From the NCBI GenBank assembly GCA_964588285.1, contig CAZPNX010000001.1, positions 124,001 to 188,000 on the forward strand: a stretch of DNA of 64,000 nt, given 5' to 3'. The stretch comes from CAZPNX01 sp964588285. GTDB taxonomy: Bacteria; Edwardsbacteria; AC1; EtOH8. Positions within the stretch are counted from its first letter, which is position 1. Each line of letters starts with the position of its first letter. Below the pieces are notes generated by a model. It was not told the origin of the DNA and searched no databases. It was given only the letters and a program-made list of their open reading frames with translations. Of this stretch, positions 7,352 through 17,228 are shown in pieces. A program made the translations under genes and the position numbers.

Positions 7352-10300
7352 TCAACGGACGAACAGCAGCTTGCCCGAAGCTTCGTTTTCCCCCGACTTC
7401 AGGCGGTAGAAGTACACCCCGCTGGAGACCCTCCTGCCTTGGCCGTCCCGGCCGTCCCAGGAGACCCGGTGGACGCCTGCCGAATGCTCGCCGTCAGCCA
7501 ATGACCTCACCTCCTGACCCAGCACGTTGTAGAGTTTCAGGCTGGCCGCCCCAGCCTTTGCAATCTGATAACTGATGCTTGTTATCCGATTAAAGGGATT
7601 GGGTCTGGCCGCCCCCAAGGCGAACTCCCAAACGCCTCCGGGACGGAAGTCTACGCTCACCGGACCGTAGTAGTTGCGCTTGCCCGAAAGATCCACCTCG
7701 CAAAGCCGGTACCAGTAGGTGCCGGCGGTCAGCTCCTGGTTGTCGGTGAACTCGTAATCGTGTGGCTGGCTGGTTGTGCCATGGCCGGGCAGTGATCCTA
7801 TTTTTGCATAGCCTATGTTTTGCTGGGTCGATCGCTCCACCTCCCACGACAGGGTTCCTTCTTCGCTTTCGGTTTTCCACAGGATCCTTATGGTTTCGTC
7901 CGGGGTTGTCGTGGCGGTAAGCATCGCCAAATGCACGGACAATGGGGTGCCGCCAAGCCAGGGATAGGTGGATCCATCGTTCAGCACCTTGAAGCAGTAA
8001 GCGGTGTTGGCGGGCGTCACCTCGATGTGGATGTTCTGGTTCATGGCGGTATCCCTGCCTGCTACGCATGGGGCACCGCTGCCGAGCTCGGTGCGGTAAA
8101 GCCGGTTGCTGTCCCCGGCTGCCTTGCTGGTCTTAGGATCGGCCAGCAACGAGTCCCTAGCTCCAATGTGCACGTGCCCGTAACTATTTCCGTCGCCCAC
8201 AGGTATCAGGGTCACCATGGGATTTAAGTCGGTCACCCACTTGAGGCCGTTGGCGTCATCGCTGCCATGGTGGTTGGCCTTGAGCACCGACACCCTCCCT
8301 CCCAAATCAGGGGATAGTATCCTTTCAATGTTTTTGCTGATGTCGCCGCACATCACCATCTTGAACTTATCGGCATAGTTGAGCAGTAGGCCCAGGGAGT
8401 GATTGTTTTCGTCGTCACTAGCGGGAACGATGCTGTCGCCGGATAGGGTCTTCCCGTTATAGGTTATGACCTGTATGGAAGCGCCGCCGCCTATATCGAA
8501 GGTCTGTCCCATGGTTACCGGATGTCGCTTGGCCGACCATCCCTTCGAGGCCAGGGAGTCTATGTAGTTTTCGTATGTGCTGTTGCCAGCGGCGTGCCAG
8601 TCGCCGCGGTCGTAGGCGCCCACTCGCAACGAATCCATCCGGGAGATGACCTCGTCCAAACCTCCGCCGTGATCGTCGTGATAGTGGCTCAAGAACGTAT
8701 AATCCAGGAACTTGGTATTGGTGCCGATGTCGATACTGTCCTTGATGAAATTGGTTATCATGAAATCGTCACCGCCGTCCCCGGCATCGATCAATATCCG
8801 TTTGCCGGTGGGCGACCTAATGACGATGCAGTCTCCCTGGCCGACGTTGAGCATGGTTATGTACATGGGAGGCGCGTTGGGATTATAGACTGTGGTGAAG
8901 CTGAAGGGGTTTGGAATATTGCCCGTTGCCAGATCCAGACCCTCCAAATCCCTAGCCTGGGTCACGGTGAAGGAATAGCCCTGTCCCACCTGATGGTATT
9001 GGAAATTATTATGCGTCAATGTGACCGTGTCCCCGGCTGCGTTCCACGAAGCCGACCAGCCTCCCGGATCCGGGGAGCAAGTATATGCCAGCGACGAAGT
9101 GTTCATCGGTTCGGAAAAACCGATCTTGATGGGCGCGTTGACGGCCACCCCGGTAGCCGAGTCGGCCGGCTGGGTGTAGACGATCCGGGGCAGTGAAACG
9201 CCGTTAAAGGGTATCAGTCGGAAATCGTCTATGGCCAGGCCGTCATCATAGCTGACGGCATCGGCATCTACCCACCTTACCCTGAAATCCGCCCCGTTGG
9301 TGATGTTAATACCGTTCAGTGAGGCCCAGAGACACGAACGATATTTTTTTAAGTTTCCATTGCGCGGTCCATAGCCGCCTACGGTGTCCGGAGTCAAAAA
9401 ATCCAGCTGGGAATAAGAGACCCATACACCCTCCGAAGTGCTAAGCTCAAATTTTAAGGTATCGTACCTCTGCAGACCCAGCCGCCAGAGTTCGCCCCAA
9501 AAGGTAAAGTCAACGGATTGAAGTGTGCCTCCGGTATTATTGGTGAAGACGGCGCTTATGGTTGGTATCAGACTGCTGCTTCTTAAACTGCCAAAAGCCC
9601 TATCGGTACTGTCGTTTTGACCGTAACTATAAATATTGCCGGTGTTAAGATCTCCGTTATTTGCCGCATATTTATAATTGGCATAAGTCCCTTCCTCCCG
9701 GTAATTCCATCCTGGTGGCAGAATTTGGGAGGTCGTATCCAAGCTGTTGAAGCTTTGATTATAGGCCGTTCCCAAAGTTGTCAGGCTTATCTTCCCCGAC
9801 ATGGATTTGGTGATCCGGCTGCCGGAGGGATAGCTGGAAGTCAGATAATTCTCACAGCTGTCGGGGCCGTTGTACTCAAACACGGCGAAATGGTAGGTAG
9901 TGATTCCGTATAGTTTCTTGACGTTGACCGATGTCCCCGTGCCCTTGTAAACTACATAGTGGCCGGCTCCAGCTGCGGATCCCTTGCCGAAGGAATCAGC
10001 CGCCGTGTAGAAATAGCCATCCAGAGGAACATTGGCCATAGGCGATTCACAGCGTGCCAGGACCAGACAGCCGGAGCCGTTTCCCCTTGTCCAGCTGACG
10101 GTCATATTGAGGCTGTCCACATTGCTGAAGGATATCCCGGATGCCTGGACCGTGGGTTCGTGGTCTATGGCCCGGCCATAGGTGCGGCGATAGCGGGTGA
10201 TGGCCCCTATGCTGGCGTGGCTGATGCTGTCGAGTTTGGTGCCGATGCTGGTGGGCGCGAATCTCACATAGACCGTATCCAGGGGCAGGCGCCCGTTTAT

Positions 10301-11482
10301 GGGGATCAATTTTGTCAGGGTCCCGGTGAAGCCAGTTCCGGATGTCCAGGATATCTGATAATGGCCCGGAGCAGTGATCACCAGGTCCTCGTCGCCCATC
10401 AGCCCAGACCCTTGGTAGGTATAGAATTGTTCGGCAGACGTCTGTCCCACCTCCACCCCGCCAAAACTGCTTAAAGGATTGGAGAGTTTGATTTTCGTCC
10501 CATAGCCGCTGACGGCCACATTCTGGGTGACGGCCCCGGATGAAGTATGGACGATGTTCCCCGAATATATACCTTCGTTTGAAGATGGCAGGAAAACAAC
10601 ATATACTGTCGCCGAAACCTGTCCGCCTATCGGAGAAAAGATCAAGGTATCTTTATAGCCCGTGCCGCTGGTTCTGGAAATTTTATAATTGGCCGGTGCG
10701 GTTACATTAACGTTGTCTGTCAGATTGTTGCCGGATAATACATAACTTAATTGCAGGGTATCGTTAAGGAGCAATGTATCGAAATTCAACGAGGAGGGGT
10801 TAACCGAGATGTTGGGTATTGAAGGAATGGTCATAGAAAAATCATCCAAAGACAACCCATCATCGGCACCGGAAGCATTGGCGTCCAACCATCTTATCCA
10901 GAACGAAGCCCCCTGGGTAATATTCAACCCGGTTATGGTGTAACTGATGTTGTTTCTATACGGCGGATTGTTCCCATTTTTAGCACCAACAGAAAATGTA
11001 TCCGAAGGGGTGATAAAAAATAGAGATGGATAATATGTCCAGTTTCCATCATTAAGTCCAGTGGCATCGGTACTCAGTTGAAATTTTATAGAATCCAATC
11101 TGGCGGTAGCGCCACAGCGCCACAGTTCTCCGGTATAACTTATATTTAACGAAGTGATGGCGCTACCGCTATTATTGACGAAATTGGCCCCGATGCGGGG
11201 GATAAGGCTGCTGCTCTGTAAGCCGCCAAAAGCCCTTTCATTATTGCCTGAAAGGCCGAAACTATAGGTGTCTCCAGTATTATCGCTGCCAGTCCCAGCA
11301 CGGTATGTTGTATTGGCGTTCGTTCCTGTTTCATATAGAGCCCAGCCAGAAGGTAATACATCCGAGGTTCCTGAAATAGCAAGCGTATTGAAATCTTGGT
11401 TATATGAACCTGAAAAACTAACCTGGCCCCAAGCGATGTGCGTTATGAGTAAAATGGGCATTATAAAGATTGACTTTTTCAT
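7352..11482 (-). CDS. Giant secreted protein with ComEC-like metallo-beta-lactamase domain and T9SS-type C-terminal domain
   Basis: 1376 residues with a signal peptide (MKKSIFIMPILLITHIAWG, then Q) and a strong ribosome site (GGGGAGGA). In order: a jelly-roll-like domain (~25-215); Ig-like segments (~220-435); a fibronectin-like segment (~445-555); a second copy of the jelly-roll domain (~565-755); a Big_5 Ig-like domain (~770-870); a metallo-beta-lactamase domain of the ComEC C-terminal type (~880-1150). The last opens with M-L-N-V-G-Q-G-D, has S-H-Y-H-D-D-H near residue 933 (the metal-binding HxHxDH), M-C-G-D-I and K-A-N-H-H-G-S-D. A FlgD/T9SS-like sorting domain (PNPFNRITSISYQIAKAG and later S-S-G-V-Y-F-Y-R-L) ends the protein. 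It is probably a surface or secreted hydrolase, perhaps a nuclease or phosphodiesterase; the substrate is unknown. Confidence 0.88.
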   Translation of the reverse strand: MKKSIFIMPILLITHIAWGQVSFSGSYNQDFNTLAISGTSDVLPSGWALYETGTNANTTYRAGTGSDNTGDTYSFGLSGNNERAFGGLQSSSLIPRIGANFVNNSGSAITSLNISYTGELWRCGATARLDSIKFQLSTDATGLNDGNWTYYPSLFFITPSDTFSVGAKNGNNPPYRNNISYTITGLNITQGASFWIRWLDANASGADDGLSLDDFSMTIPSIPNISVNPSSLNFDTLLLNDTLQLSYVLSGNNLTDNVNVTAPANYKISRTSGTGYKDTLIFSPIGGQVSATVYVVFLPSSNEGIYSGNIVHTSSGAVTQNVAVSGYGTKIKLSNPLSSFGGVEVGQTSAEQFYTYQGSGLMGDEDLVITAPGHYQISWTSGTGFTGTLTKLIPINGRLPLDTVYVRFAPTSIGTKLDSISHASIGAITRYRRTYGRAIDHEPTVQASGISFSNVDSLNMTVSWTRGNGSGCLVLARCESPMANVPLDGYFYTAADSFGKGSAAGAGHYVVYKGTGTSVNVKKLYGITTYHFAVFEYNGPDSCENYLTSSYPSGSRITKSMSGKISLTTLGTAYNQSFNSLDTTSQILPPGWNYREEGTYANYKYAANNGDLNTGNIYSYGQNDSTDRAFGSLRSSSLIPTISAVFTNNTGGTLQSVDFTFWGELWRLGLQRYDTLKFELSTSEGVWVSYSQLDFLTPDTVGGYGPRNGNLKKYRSCLWASLNGINITNGADFRVRWVDADAVSYDDGLAIDDFRLIPFNGVSLPRIVYTQPADSATGVAVNAPIKIGFSEPMNTSSLAYTCSPDPGGWSASWNAAGDTVTLTHNNFQYHQVGQGYSFTVTQARDLEGLDLATGNIPNPFSFTTVYNPNAPPMYITMLNVGQGDCIVIRSPTGKRILIDAGDGGDDFMITNFIKDSIDIGTNTKFLDYTFLSHYHDDHGGGLDEVISRMDSLRVGAYDRGDWHAAGNSTYENYIDSLASKGWSAKRHPVTMGQTFDIGGGASIQVITYNGKTLSGDSIVPASDDENNHSLGLLLNYADKFKMVMCGDISKNIERILSPDLGGRVSVLKANHHGSDDANGLKWVTDLNPMVTLIPVGDGNSYGHVHIGARDSLLADPKTSKAAGDSNRLYRTELGSGAPCVAGRDTAMNQNIHIEVTPANTAYCFKVLNDGSTYPWLGGTPLSVHLAMLTATTTPDETIRILWKTESEEGTLSWEVERSTQQNIGYAKIGSLPGHGTTSQPHDYEFTDNQELTAGTYWYRLCEVDLSGKRNYYGPVSVDFRPGGVWEFALGAARPNPFNRITSISYQIAKAGAASLKLYNVLGQEVRSLADGEHSAGVHRVSWDGRDGQGRRVSSGVYFYRLKSGENEASGKLLFVR

Positions 11483-11602
11483 TGTTTTCCTCCCCTTGTA
11501 GTCTGGCCTTTATAGAGCATAACCTCTGATCATGATGGCAGGATTAGGCGAAAGTTAAATCGATGTTTAAACAGATTAAATATTAAGCATTTATTGTGCC
11601 AA

Positions 11603-11631
11603 AAAATAATCTGTAACTTATTGCAGGTCAA
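11603..11631 (-). promoter_or_regulatory. Possible promoter for the giant secreted protein
   Basis: In the AT-rich 239-base gap, the minus strand shows TTGACC (11631-11626), a 17-base spacer and TATTTT (11608-11603). It implies a leader of roughly 115 bases. The -10 box is imperfect and other A/T words compete, so this is tentative. Nothing else was recognised in the gap. Confidence 0.35.
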
Positions 11632-11721
11632 AGTATTTTTTAAATAGTTTAGTTTTATTATAATAAAAAGTGATGTATTTTTTTCATTTTTGCAGTTTTT
11701 TGCACTTTCATGTATTTCTTT

Positions 11722-13503
11722 CTAAAAAACCTCTCCCCAAGCCACGATCATTTTCCAACTCTTTAGGTTTTTCATCTGAGACCCTGGCGCGGATAAATCC
11801 AACCTTCCCGTCCCCAACGGCAGCACATACCTCAGGCCCGTTCCCGGGCTGGTATAGGCTTCTTTGAAAGACATCTTCCTCAAGGGGCTGTCGGAAAGGA
11901 TTCCGATGTCCAGAAACAAGCTGGCCAGCCATCTTTTGTATATGGCAGGCCTGGCCTCAAAATTCATCAGAACCATCTTTTTACCACCTTGCGGGACACC
12001 GTTTACCGCAAGACTTCCCGCTTTTCCATTGGGATATCCCCGCAAGGTGGTCGGTCCGCCAAGATAGTACCTTTCATAGTAAGGCACCACATGCCTCTGG
12101 CTCCAATCGCCGATTATTCCTCCCCGTAGCCGGCAAGCGAAAGTCGTTCTGGGCTTTTCCAGTGAAAAATACCCGATGCCGGTCGCGCTTATCCTCTGGA
12201 AGGTATTCACTTCCCCGAAAATGCCTCCGGTGTACTCGCCTTCAACCACTGCTGAAAAACCCTGCTTTGGCATAAGCGGATCGTCCAATTTGCTCAGGGA
12301 CCAGCCGGCAAAAACACTGCGTCTTCCGTGATACTTAATGGTGTCGGACGGGATTCCGGGATCGCGCCAGTTGGGCGACAACCTAAGCCATTGCTGACTG
12401 GCCCGCCAATCCACAAATGTTTCGGGGCTCAGCCTCTGGATGATATCCAATTCGAATCCGACGGTCTGCAGCCGATAATCGGTATAGGGAGGACGATGAT
12501 CATCGTAATAAAGCAAGGCCTGCCCGGGCAGATCCTTGCGGAAAAGCCAGGGTTCGCGGTATGAGGCCTGGGCTCTGGCCCGCACCAGCCTGATATTGCG
12601 CCATAGTTGGACGGCCGTCAAACCGCTGAATTCAAGGCGCTGCCCCCAACCTCCAAGGTTGCAGTTGAGCCAACGCGTCGTTACCCTAAAGGCGTCGCCG
12701 CTGCCGTAACCCAGCCCGGTTTCGAAGCGGCGTCTGGGCTTCTCGGCCAGCGAAATCTCAACATCGATGTATTGGCTGTCCTGGCTGACCGCTCCCGGCT
12801 GAACCTTGACTTGGCTGAATAAGCCGGCGTTGCCCAAGGTTAGCTCGCCGTCCAGCATTGCCTTCCGGCTGAAATATTTTCCCGGAATGATTTTGACCCA
12901 TTTGGCAATGGCCTCGCTGGAGGTAAAGGAGTTGCCGGTTATCCTAAGTGAACCTAACCTAACGCGTTTACCTTCGCTGATGTTAAAGGTCAGTTCAGCC
13001 GTGGTATCGGGCAATAAATCCACAGATGTCTCAACCCCGGCAAAGACATATCCCTGATCGGCATAGGCCATCATGATTTTAAACTCATCGGATCCCTGGG
13101 CATCAGGGTTATAGGGTTTTCCCGGCCGGTTGCTAATTGATTTCAGAAGCTTTTGCTCTAAAAGTTTGGAGTTGCCGGGGAAAAAGACTCGGCCTACTCT
13201 ATAACGAGGGCCTTCATTGACCAATATCCCGATGCCGTCTTCCAAAGCCCAATCCCGGCTTTTGATGAATTCCACCCTGGCCTCGATAAAACCGTTGCGG
13301 CGGTAAAAGGAGGATAATCGTTCCAAAGCTACCGCCAGGCTTTCGGGAATATTCTCGGCGCCATTGCCCAGCAACATCACCCGACGCAGCCTTCTGGCGT
13401 CAAATGTCAGGTTGCCTTGGAATTCCAAGCCCGGCGCCGCCTGACAGACCGAGGTCAAGCAAACGACCGCCATCAGGCAGAATTCAATGGACCTTCGTGT
13501 CAT
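11722..13503 (-). CDS. Omp85-family outer-membrane protein (POTRA plus beta-barrel)
   Basis: 593 residues with a signal peptide (MTRRSIEFCLMAVVCLTSVCQA). The N-terminal ~230 residues contain POTRA-like repeats, the clearest being LRITGNSFTSSEAIAKWVKI followed by L-G-N-A-G-L-F-S-Q-V-K-V. The C-terminal part is a surface-antigen barrel with the lid motif Y-Y-L-G-G-P-T-T-L-R-G-Y near residues 475-490. The family inserts or translocates outer-membrane and secreted proteins (BamA/TamA-like). At this size it is closer to TamA-type than to a canonical five-POTRA BamA. Its start overlaps by 20 bases the end of the peptidase/propeller/barrel gene, so the two are co-transcribed and may act together at the outer membrane. 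Confidence 0.88.
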   Translation of the reverse strand: MTRRSIEFCLMAVVCLTSVCQAAPGLEFQGNLTFDARRLRRVMLLGNGAENIPESLAVALERLSSFYRRNGFIEARVEFIKSRDWALEDGIGILVNEGPRYRVGRVFFPGNSKLLEQKLLKSISNRPGKPYNPDAQGSDEFKIMMAYADQGYVFAGVETSVDLLPDTTAELTFNISEGKRVRLGSLRITGNSFTSSEAIAKWVKIIPGKYFSRKAMLDGELTLGNAGLFSQVKVQPGAVSQDSQYIDVEISLAEKPRRRFETGLGYGSGDAFRVTTRWLNCNLGGWGQRLEFSGLTAVQLWRNIRLVRARAQASYREPWLFRKDLPGQALLYYDDHRPPYTDYRLQTVGFELDIIQRLSPETFVDWRASQQWLRLSPNWRDPGIPSDTIKYHGRRSVFAGWSLSKLDDPLMPKQGFSAVVEGEYTGGIFGEVNTFQRISATGIGYFSLEKPRTTFACRLRGGIIGDWSQRHVVPYYERYYLGGPTTLRGYPNGKAGSLAVNGVPQGGKKMVLMNFEARPAIYKRWLASLFLDIGILSDSPLRKMSFKEAYTSPGTGLRYVLPLGTGRLDLSAPGSQMKNLKSWKMIVAWGEVF

Positions 13504-16303
13504 GAAACATATCCAAAGAGGTGCTGATAGTCACATAGGGCGACAATCTACTTTTCTCCCCAAGAGGCAGGGCCAATCCGAATCCGCTCTGAAGGCCGAG
13601 GGCATAGAAAAACTTCCAGTCGGCCTTGAGCTCTATTCCCAAGCTGCGCTTTACCTCTTTCAGGATTTGATGATTCAATCTCCTTCCGCCCCAACCGGCT
13701 TCATAAAACAGAGCCCCATGGACATTTGTCAGAAAAACAGGCCATGTGCCTCTTCCACGTTCCACGCAGACTATCGGTATCCGGGCCTCCACCGTAGTTC
13801 TGAGCTTGATCCTTCCGAAAGGATCGTCATCGAAACCGCGGATAGTAAATTCATTGGATAACTCGTCTAAAAAAGCACCCCTGCTTCTTCCCAGACCCAT
13901 CTTGGCTGCGGCCGCCAAAACAACGTCCCCCAAGGGCAACGGGCGGTATTCCTTCCATTCCAACTGATCCCACGATTGGTCGACATCTCCACCAAGCGAC
14001 CGGCGGTACAATCTGGTGGAAAGGGCGACAACCCTCCCGTCCTCCGGACCGATAGATCTCAGATATCGTTTGGCATTGCTGTAGGATAATCCCAAAATGA
14101 CGTCGGCCAGACGGCCGGTCCAAAATGGATTCGAAGACTGATTCTCGGGACAATCGTCAGTGATTCTTTTAAGCCGGTATCCAAAGCCGAAGCTCAGACG
14201 CTGGGAAAAAGAGGCAAACGTTTTGGTAAAATCGGCCAGATATTCCTTTTCACGAAGGTAGAAACTACTACCCTCGGAATTTCTAATTACCACATAGTCG
14301 CTGGATAGAGCATAGATGTTCAACGGCCAGGCAGTGCTTTGGTATTGTATCCGATGATAACAGCGGTTAAAGCTCCGTCCCGGCGCCAAGGCGGCTGCGT
14401 AAAGATGGCGCATCAAATCATCGGCCCCGAAGGCCATGGCCCCCAAGTGACCGCCATCATAATCGATGAAGCCGGCGGGCAGCCAAGCCACCGGGAAAAG
14501 ACTTTTCCAAAAATGGTAAGGCCGTAATTGGCCGCTATATTCGGCTATCTCTCCGCTGATAAAATAATTATCGCGGAATGATTCTACGGAAACGTCATTT
14601 TGATTCCGAAGCTCTATCCAGGCGATATCATAGCCTCTTCCCCCCAAAACGGCTGTCCAAAGCCTTTCTCTGCCCGGAGTGGGCCAGAAGGACCCTCCTA
14701 TCTGTTGGGTAAGCTGATAAATTTTGCCATTTGATTTGTCCCAACGATATATATTCCAGACTCCAGATCTGTCCGAGCTGAAAAAAAGGTTTCCACCGTC
14801 GGCCGACCAGCGAGGCTGGATGTCCTGAGCCCGATCCGTGATTATGGGTCGACATCCGCCGTTCTCCAAGTCGTAGAGGTAAATATCCTGGTATCCTTCC
14901 CCGGTCCAGGCGGAGAAGGCCAGCAGTCGGCCGTCCGGCGAGACCGCCGGGCAGCTGATGGCCGAGGAATCCTCGAAGCCCACCAGAGTATCCACCGCCA
15001 ATCCGTCCAGCTTGAGGCGGCAGAGGGCTCCCTGCCCCAGCCTAGTGGTGACGAAGTAAAGACATCTCCCGTCAGGCGAGGGGGCTGGGTCCCTGGCACG
15101 CCAGCCGCGGGTCAGCCGGGTAAGTTTCCGATTGAAGAGATCAAGACGGTAGAGATCCGAGGATGTCTCCCTGCCATCGTTTGTTAGATCTACTTGACCG
15201 AAAAATACACTTCCGCCGTCAAGGCTGAAGGAGATGGCTCCGTCGACATAACCTTTATGAACCGTTTTCCGGCGACCGGTATCCAACTCCATCATTACTA
15301 TGCCGGGATGGCTGCTCCCGTCGTTGCGATAATAAAGTAAAAACCGCTCATCCGGCGACAAGGCCAGCGCTGACTTGTATAAACCGTCTTCCGACGTCAA
15401 ACTCAATATCCTTGAACCGACGCCTTTAATAATAGAATCAGCCTGATGGCGGTATATTACATTGCTTTTTCCGCTCCAAAAACTCCATAGTTCCGGGAAG
15501 GAATTGCCGTAGATCTTTTTCGCCGGACGGTTCTGCATGAAGGGTAGTACCAGACTGCTGTGGGCCAGTTGGTATAGGCCCAAAGAATTTTGGCAGAAGG
15601 AATCGGCTAAAAATTGGGTGAACTTCCCCCCGAACAGATAAGGAGCATCCCAGGGCCATCGGGTATTGAAGACAGCGACGCGGTCGACGGTCGGCCAGTC
15701 TCCTTCTAAAGCCGCGGTTCGTAAAATTCCCTCGGTAAGAGCGCTGTTGTTACGCCCTAGAGATGAATATCTGCTTTCGGCATATACTGCCAGGCCTTCC
15801 ACCTGGTTTATGGGTTGGATGGCGTTGGGGACGACTATTCTGCCGAAAACAGACCGCAGATCGGACATAAAGCCGGTGACCATGTCGGCCTGTATGATGT
15901 GGGCATACTCGTGAAGCAGTATTTCGTAAAGCCAGTCCAGGTAATTCCCCGGTTCGCCGGAGGGCGGCACGGGATGAACGATGATGGTGTTCCTGGGAAA
16001 GGCCGAAGCCATGGCGTTGGCCTGGTCGGTGTTGTCCAGAATGATGAGGCGGGTTTTGTCCTTAGGCTGCCAGGACAGAAACTTGGTCAGCCGGCGGTGA
16101 ACCAGCTCGGCTATGGAAGCGGCCCTTCTGGCCAGGGGCTCGGATCCCTGGTGATGGAGCACCCGGAAATGTTCCGTTTCCAAGTAGCTCCAGGAAAATC
16201 CGTAGGGAACAGCGGGCAGGCTTTGGCCTGAAGCCGTAAAAGCAGCGGCGGCAAGAAAAACCAAGACCGCGATCGCGGAAAATATTACGATTGCTTTATA
16301 CAC
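13484..16303 (-). CDS. Zinc-metallopeptidase / TolB-like propeller / outer-membrane barrel fusion
   Basis: 939 residues from a GTG with a signal peptide (MYKAIVIFSAIAVLVFLAA). Residues ~35-280 form a gluzincin-like peptidase with H-E-Y-A-H at 131-135 and the downstream glutamate motif E-G-L-A-V-Y-A-E. Residues ~300-590 hold about five WD40-like (PD40) blades, seen as repeated S-P-D-G-R-x-L motifs. The rest is a barrel-like region with F-T-I-R-G-F-D-D-D and V-E-A-R-I-P-I, as in Omp85 surface antigens. A paralogue with the same order lies at 53804-56713. The gene overlaps miaA by 8 bases and the Omp85 gene by 20. It is probably anchored in the outer membrane with a periplasmic propeller; the substrate is unknown. 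Confidence 0.82.
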   Translation of the reverse strand: MYKAIVIFSAIAVLVFLAAAAFTASGQSLPAVPYGFSWSYLETEHFRVLHHQGSEPLARRAASIAELVHRRLTKFLSWQPKDKTRLIILDNTDQANAMASAFPRNTIIVHPVPPSGEPGNYLDWLYEILLHEYAHIIQADMVTGFMSDLRSVFGRIVVPNAIQPINQVEGLAVYAESRYSSLGRNNSALTEGILRTAALEGDWPTVDRVAVFNTRWPWDAPYLFGGKFTQFLADSFCQNSLGLYQLAHSSLVLPFMQNRPAKKIYGNSFPELWSFWSGKSNVIYRHQADSIIKGVGSRILSLTSEDGLYKSALALSPDERFLLYYRNDGSSHPGIVMMELDTGRRKTVHKGYVDGAISFSLDGGSVFFGQVDLTNDGRETSSDLYRLDLFNRKLTRLTRGWRARDPAPSPDGRCLYFVTTRLGQGALCRLKLDGLAVDTLVGFEDSSAISCPAVSPDGRLLAFSAWTGEGYQDIYLYDLENGGCRPIITDRAQDIQPRWSADGGNLFFSSDRSGVWNIYRWDKSNGKIYQLTQQIGGSFWPTPGRERLWTAVLGGRGYDIAWIELRNQNDVSVESFRDNYFISGEIAEYSGQLRPYHFWKSLFPVAWLPAGFIDYDGGHLGAMAFGADDLMRHLYAAALAPGRSFNRCYHRIQYQSTAWPLNIYALSSDYVVIRNSEGSSFYLREKEYLADFTKTFASFSQRLSFGFGYRLKRITDDCPENQSSNPFWTGRLADVILGLSYSNAKRYLRSIGPEDGRVVALSTRLYRRSLGGDVDQSWDQLEWKEYRPLPLGDVVLAAAAKMGLGRSRGAFLDELSNEFTIRGFDDDPFGRIKLRTTVEARIPIVCVERGRGTWPVFLTNVHGALFYEAGWGGRRLNHQILKEVKRSLGIELKADWKFFYALGLQSGFGLALPLGEKSRLSPYVTISTSLDMFHDTKVH

Positions 16304-17228
16304 CGACCTGACTGGCCAATTTATAAATCAAACTCTCCGTTTCTCCGTTTGATCGGGAGATGTCGAGCCAATTAGTTTCCTTCATCCCTCTAAACCAGGT
16401 TAGCTGGCGCTTGGCAAAGCGGCGGGTGTTCTGTTTGATGACGTCTTTCATGGTTTCGCAATCAATCAAACCATCCAGATGAGCCATGGCCTCCCGATAG
16501 CCGACCGCTTTGCTCTGCTCTAGAGCCTGACGCCATCCCTGCCTTATAAGCCAGCGGACTTCGTCAATCAGGCCGTCGGAAACCATTTTGTCAACCCGTT
16601 TTTCAATGCGGCGGTAAAGCTCGGATCTTTCCCTATCCAAAACAACGATTTTATACTTTCTGCCGTCTTTCCGCCTGGGCCGCTCCTGCCACAAGCTGAT
16701 GGGGTTTCCGGTGGCTTCCAGCACCCCCAACGCCCTGATGATCCTAGCCCGGTCGGCCGGCTTGAGTTTCGAGGCCGTCTTCGGATCATTCTGGAATAAT
16801 CGGCGATAAAGCGAATCTAAGCCTCTTTCGGACGCCTCCTGAGACAACCGCCGGATGATTTTGGGATCAACCGGCGGTATGTCAGAAAGGCCCTCCACTA
16901 AGGCCTTGATATAAAGGCCGGATCCGCCGGCTACCAAGTATCCTCTGCGTTCGTCATCCAGACGGTCCATGATGGTTCTGGCATCACGGGCAAAAGCGGC
17001 AGCGCTGTACTGTCCGCCCGGCTCAATTATGTCTATCAGATAATGCCGGACATGTCTTTGCTCCTCGGCCGAAGGTTTGGCAGTACCGATATCCAGAAAC
17101 CGGTAGATCTGACGGGAATCAGCGGATATGATATCGAACCCAAGTTTATAGGCCGCTTTAATCGCCAGAGCCGTCTTGCCCACGGCCGTCGCACCCGTCA
17201 ATACCAGCACCGATGCCCCGGACCTCAT
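16296..17228 (-). CDS. miaA: tRNA dimethylallyltransferase
   Basis: 310 residues, normal family length. The enzyme transfers a dimethylallyl group to A37 of tRNAs reading UNN codons. The P-loop G-A-T-A-V-G-K-T lies near residue 12, followed by D-S-R-Q-I-Y-R-F-L-D-I-G-T-A-K-P and G-G-S-G-L-Y-I-K-A-L, all diagnostic. The C-terminal Q-N-T-R-R-F-A-K-R-Q-L-T-W-F-R is also typical. The ATG overlaps the mutL stop as ATGA, so the two are translationally coupled, an arrangement also common in other bacteria. Confidence 0.97.
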   Translation of the reverse strand: MRSGASVLVLTGATAVGKTALAIKAAYKLGFDIISADSRQIYRFLDIGTAKPSAEEQRHVRHYLIDIIEPGGQYSAAAFARDARTIMDRLDDERRGYLVAGGSGLYIKALVEGLSDIPPVDPKIIRRLSQEASERGLDSLYRRLFQNDPKTASKLKPADRARIIRALGVLEATGNPISLWQERPRRKDGRKYKIVVLDRERSELYRRIEKRVDKMVSDGLIDEVRWLIRQGWRQALEQSKAVGYREAMAHLDGLIDCETMKDVIKQNTRRFAKRQLTWFRGMKETNWLDISRSNGETESLIYKLASQVGV

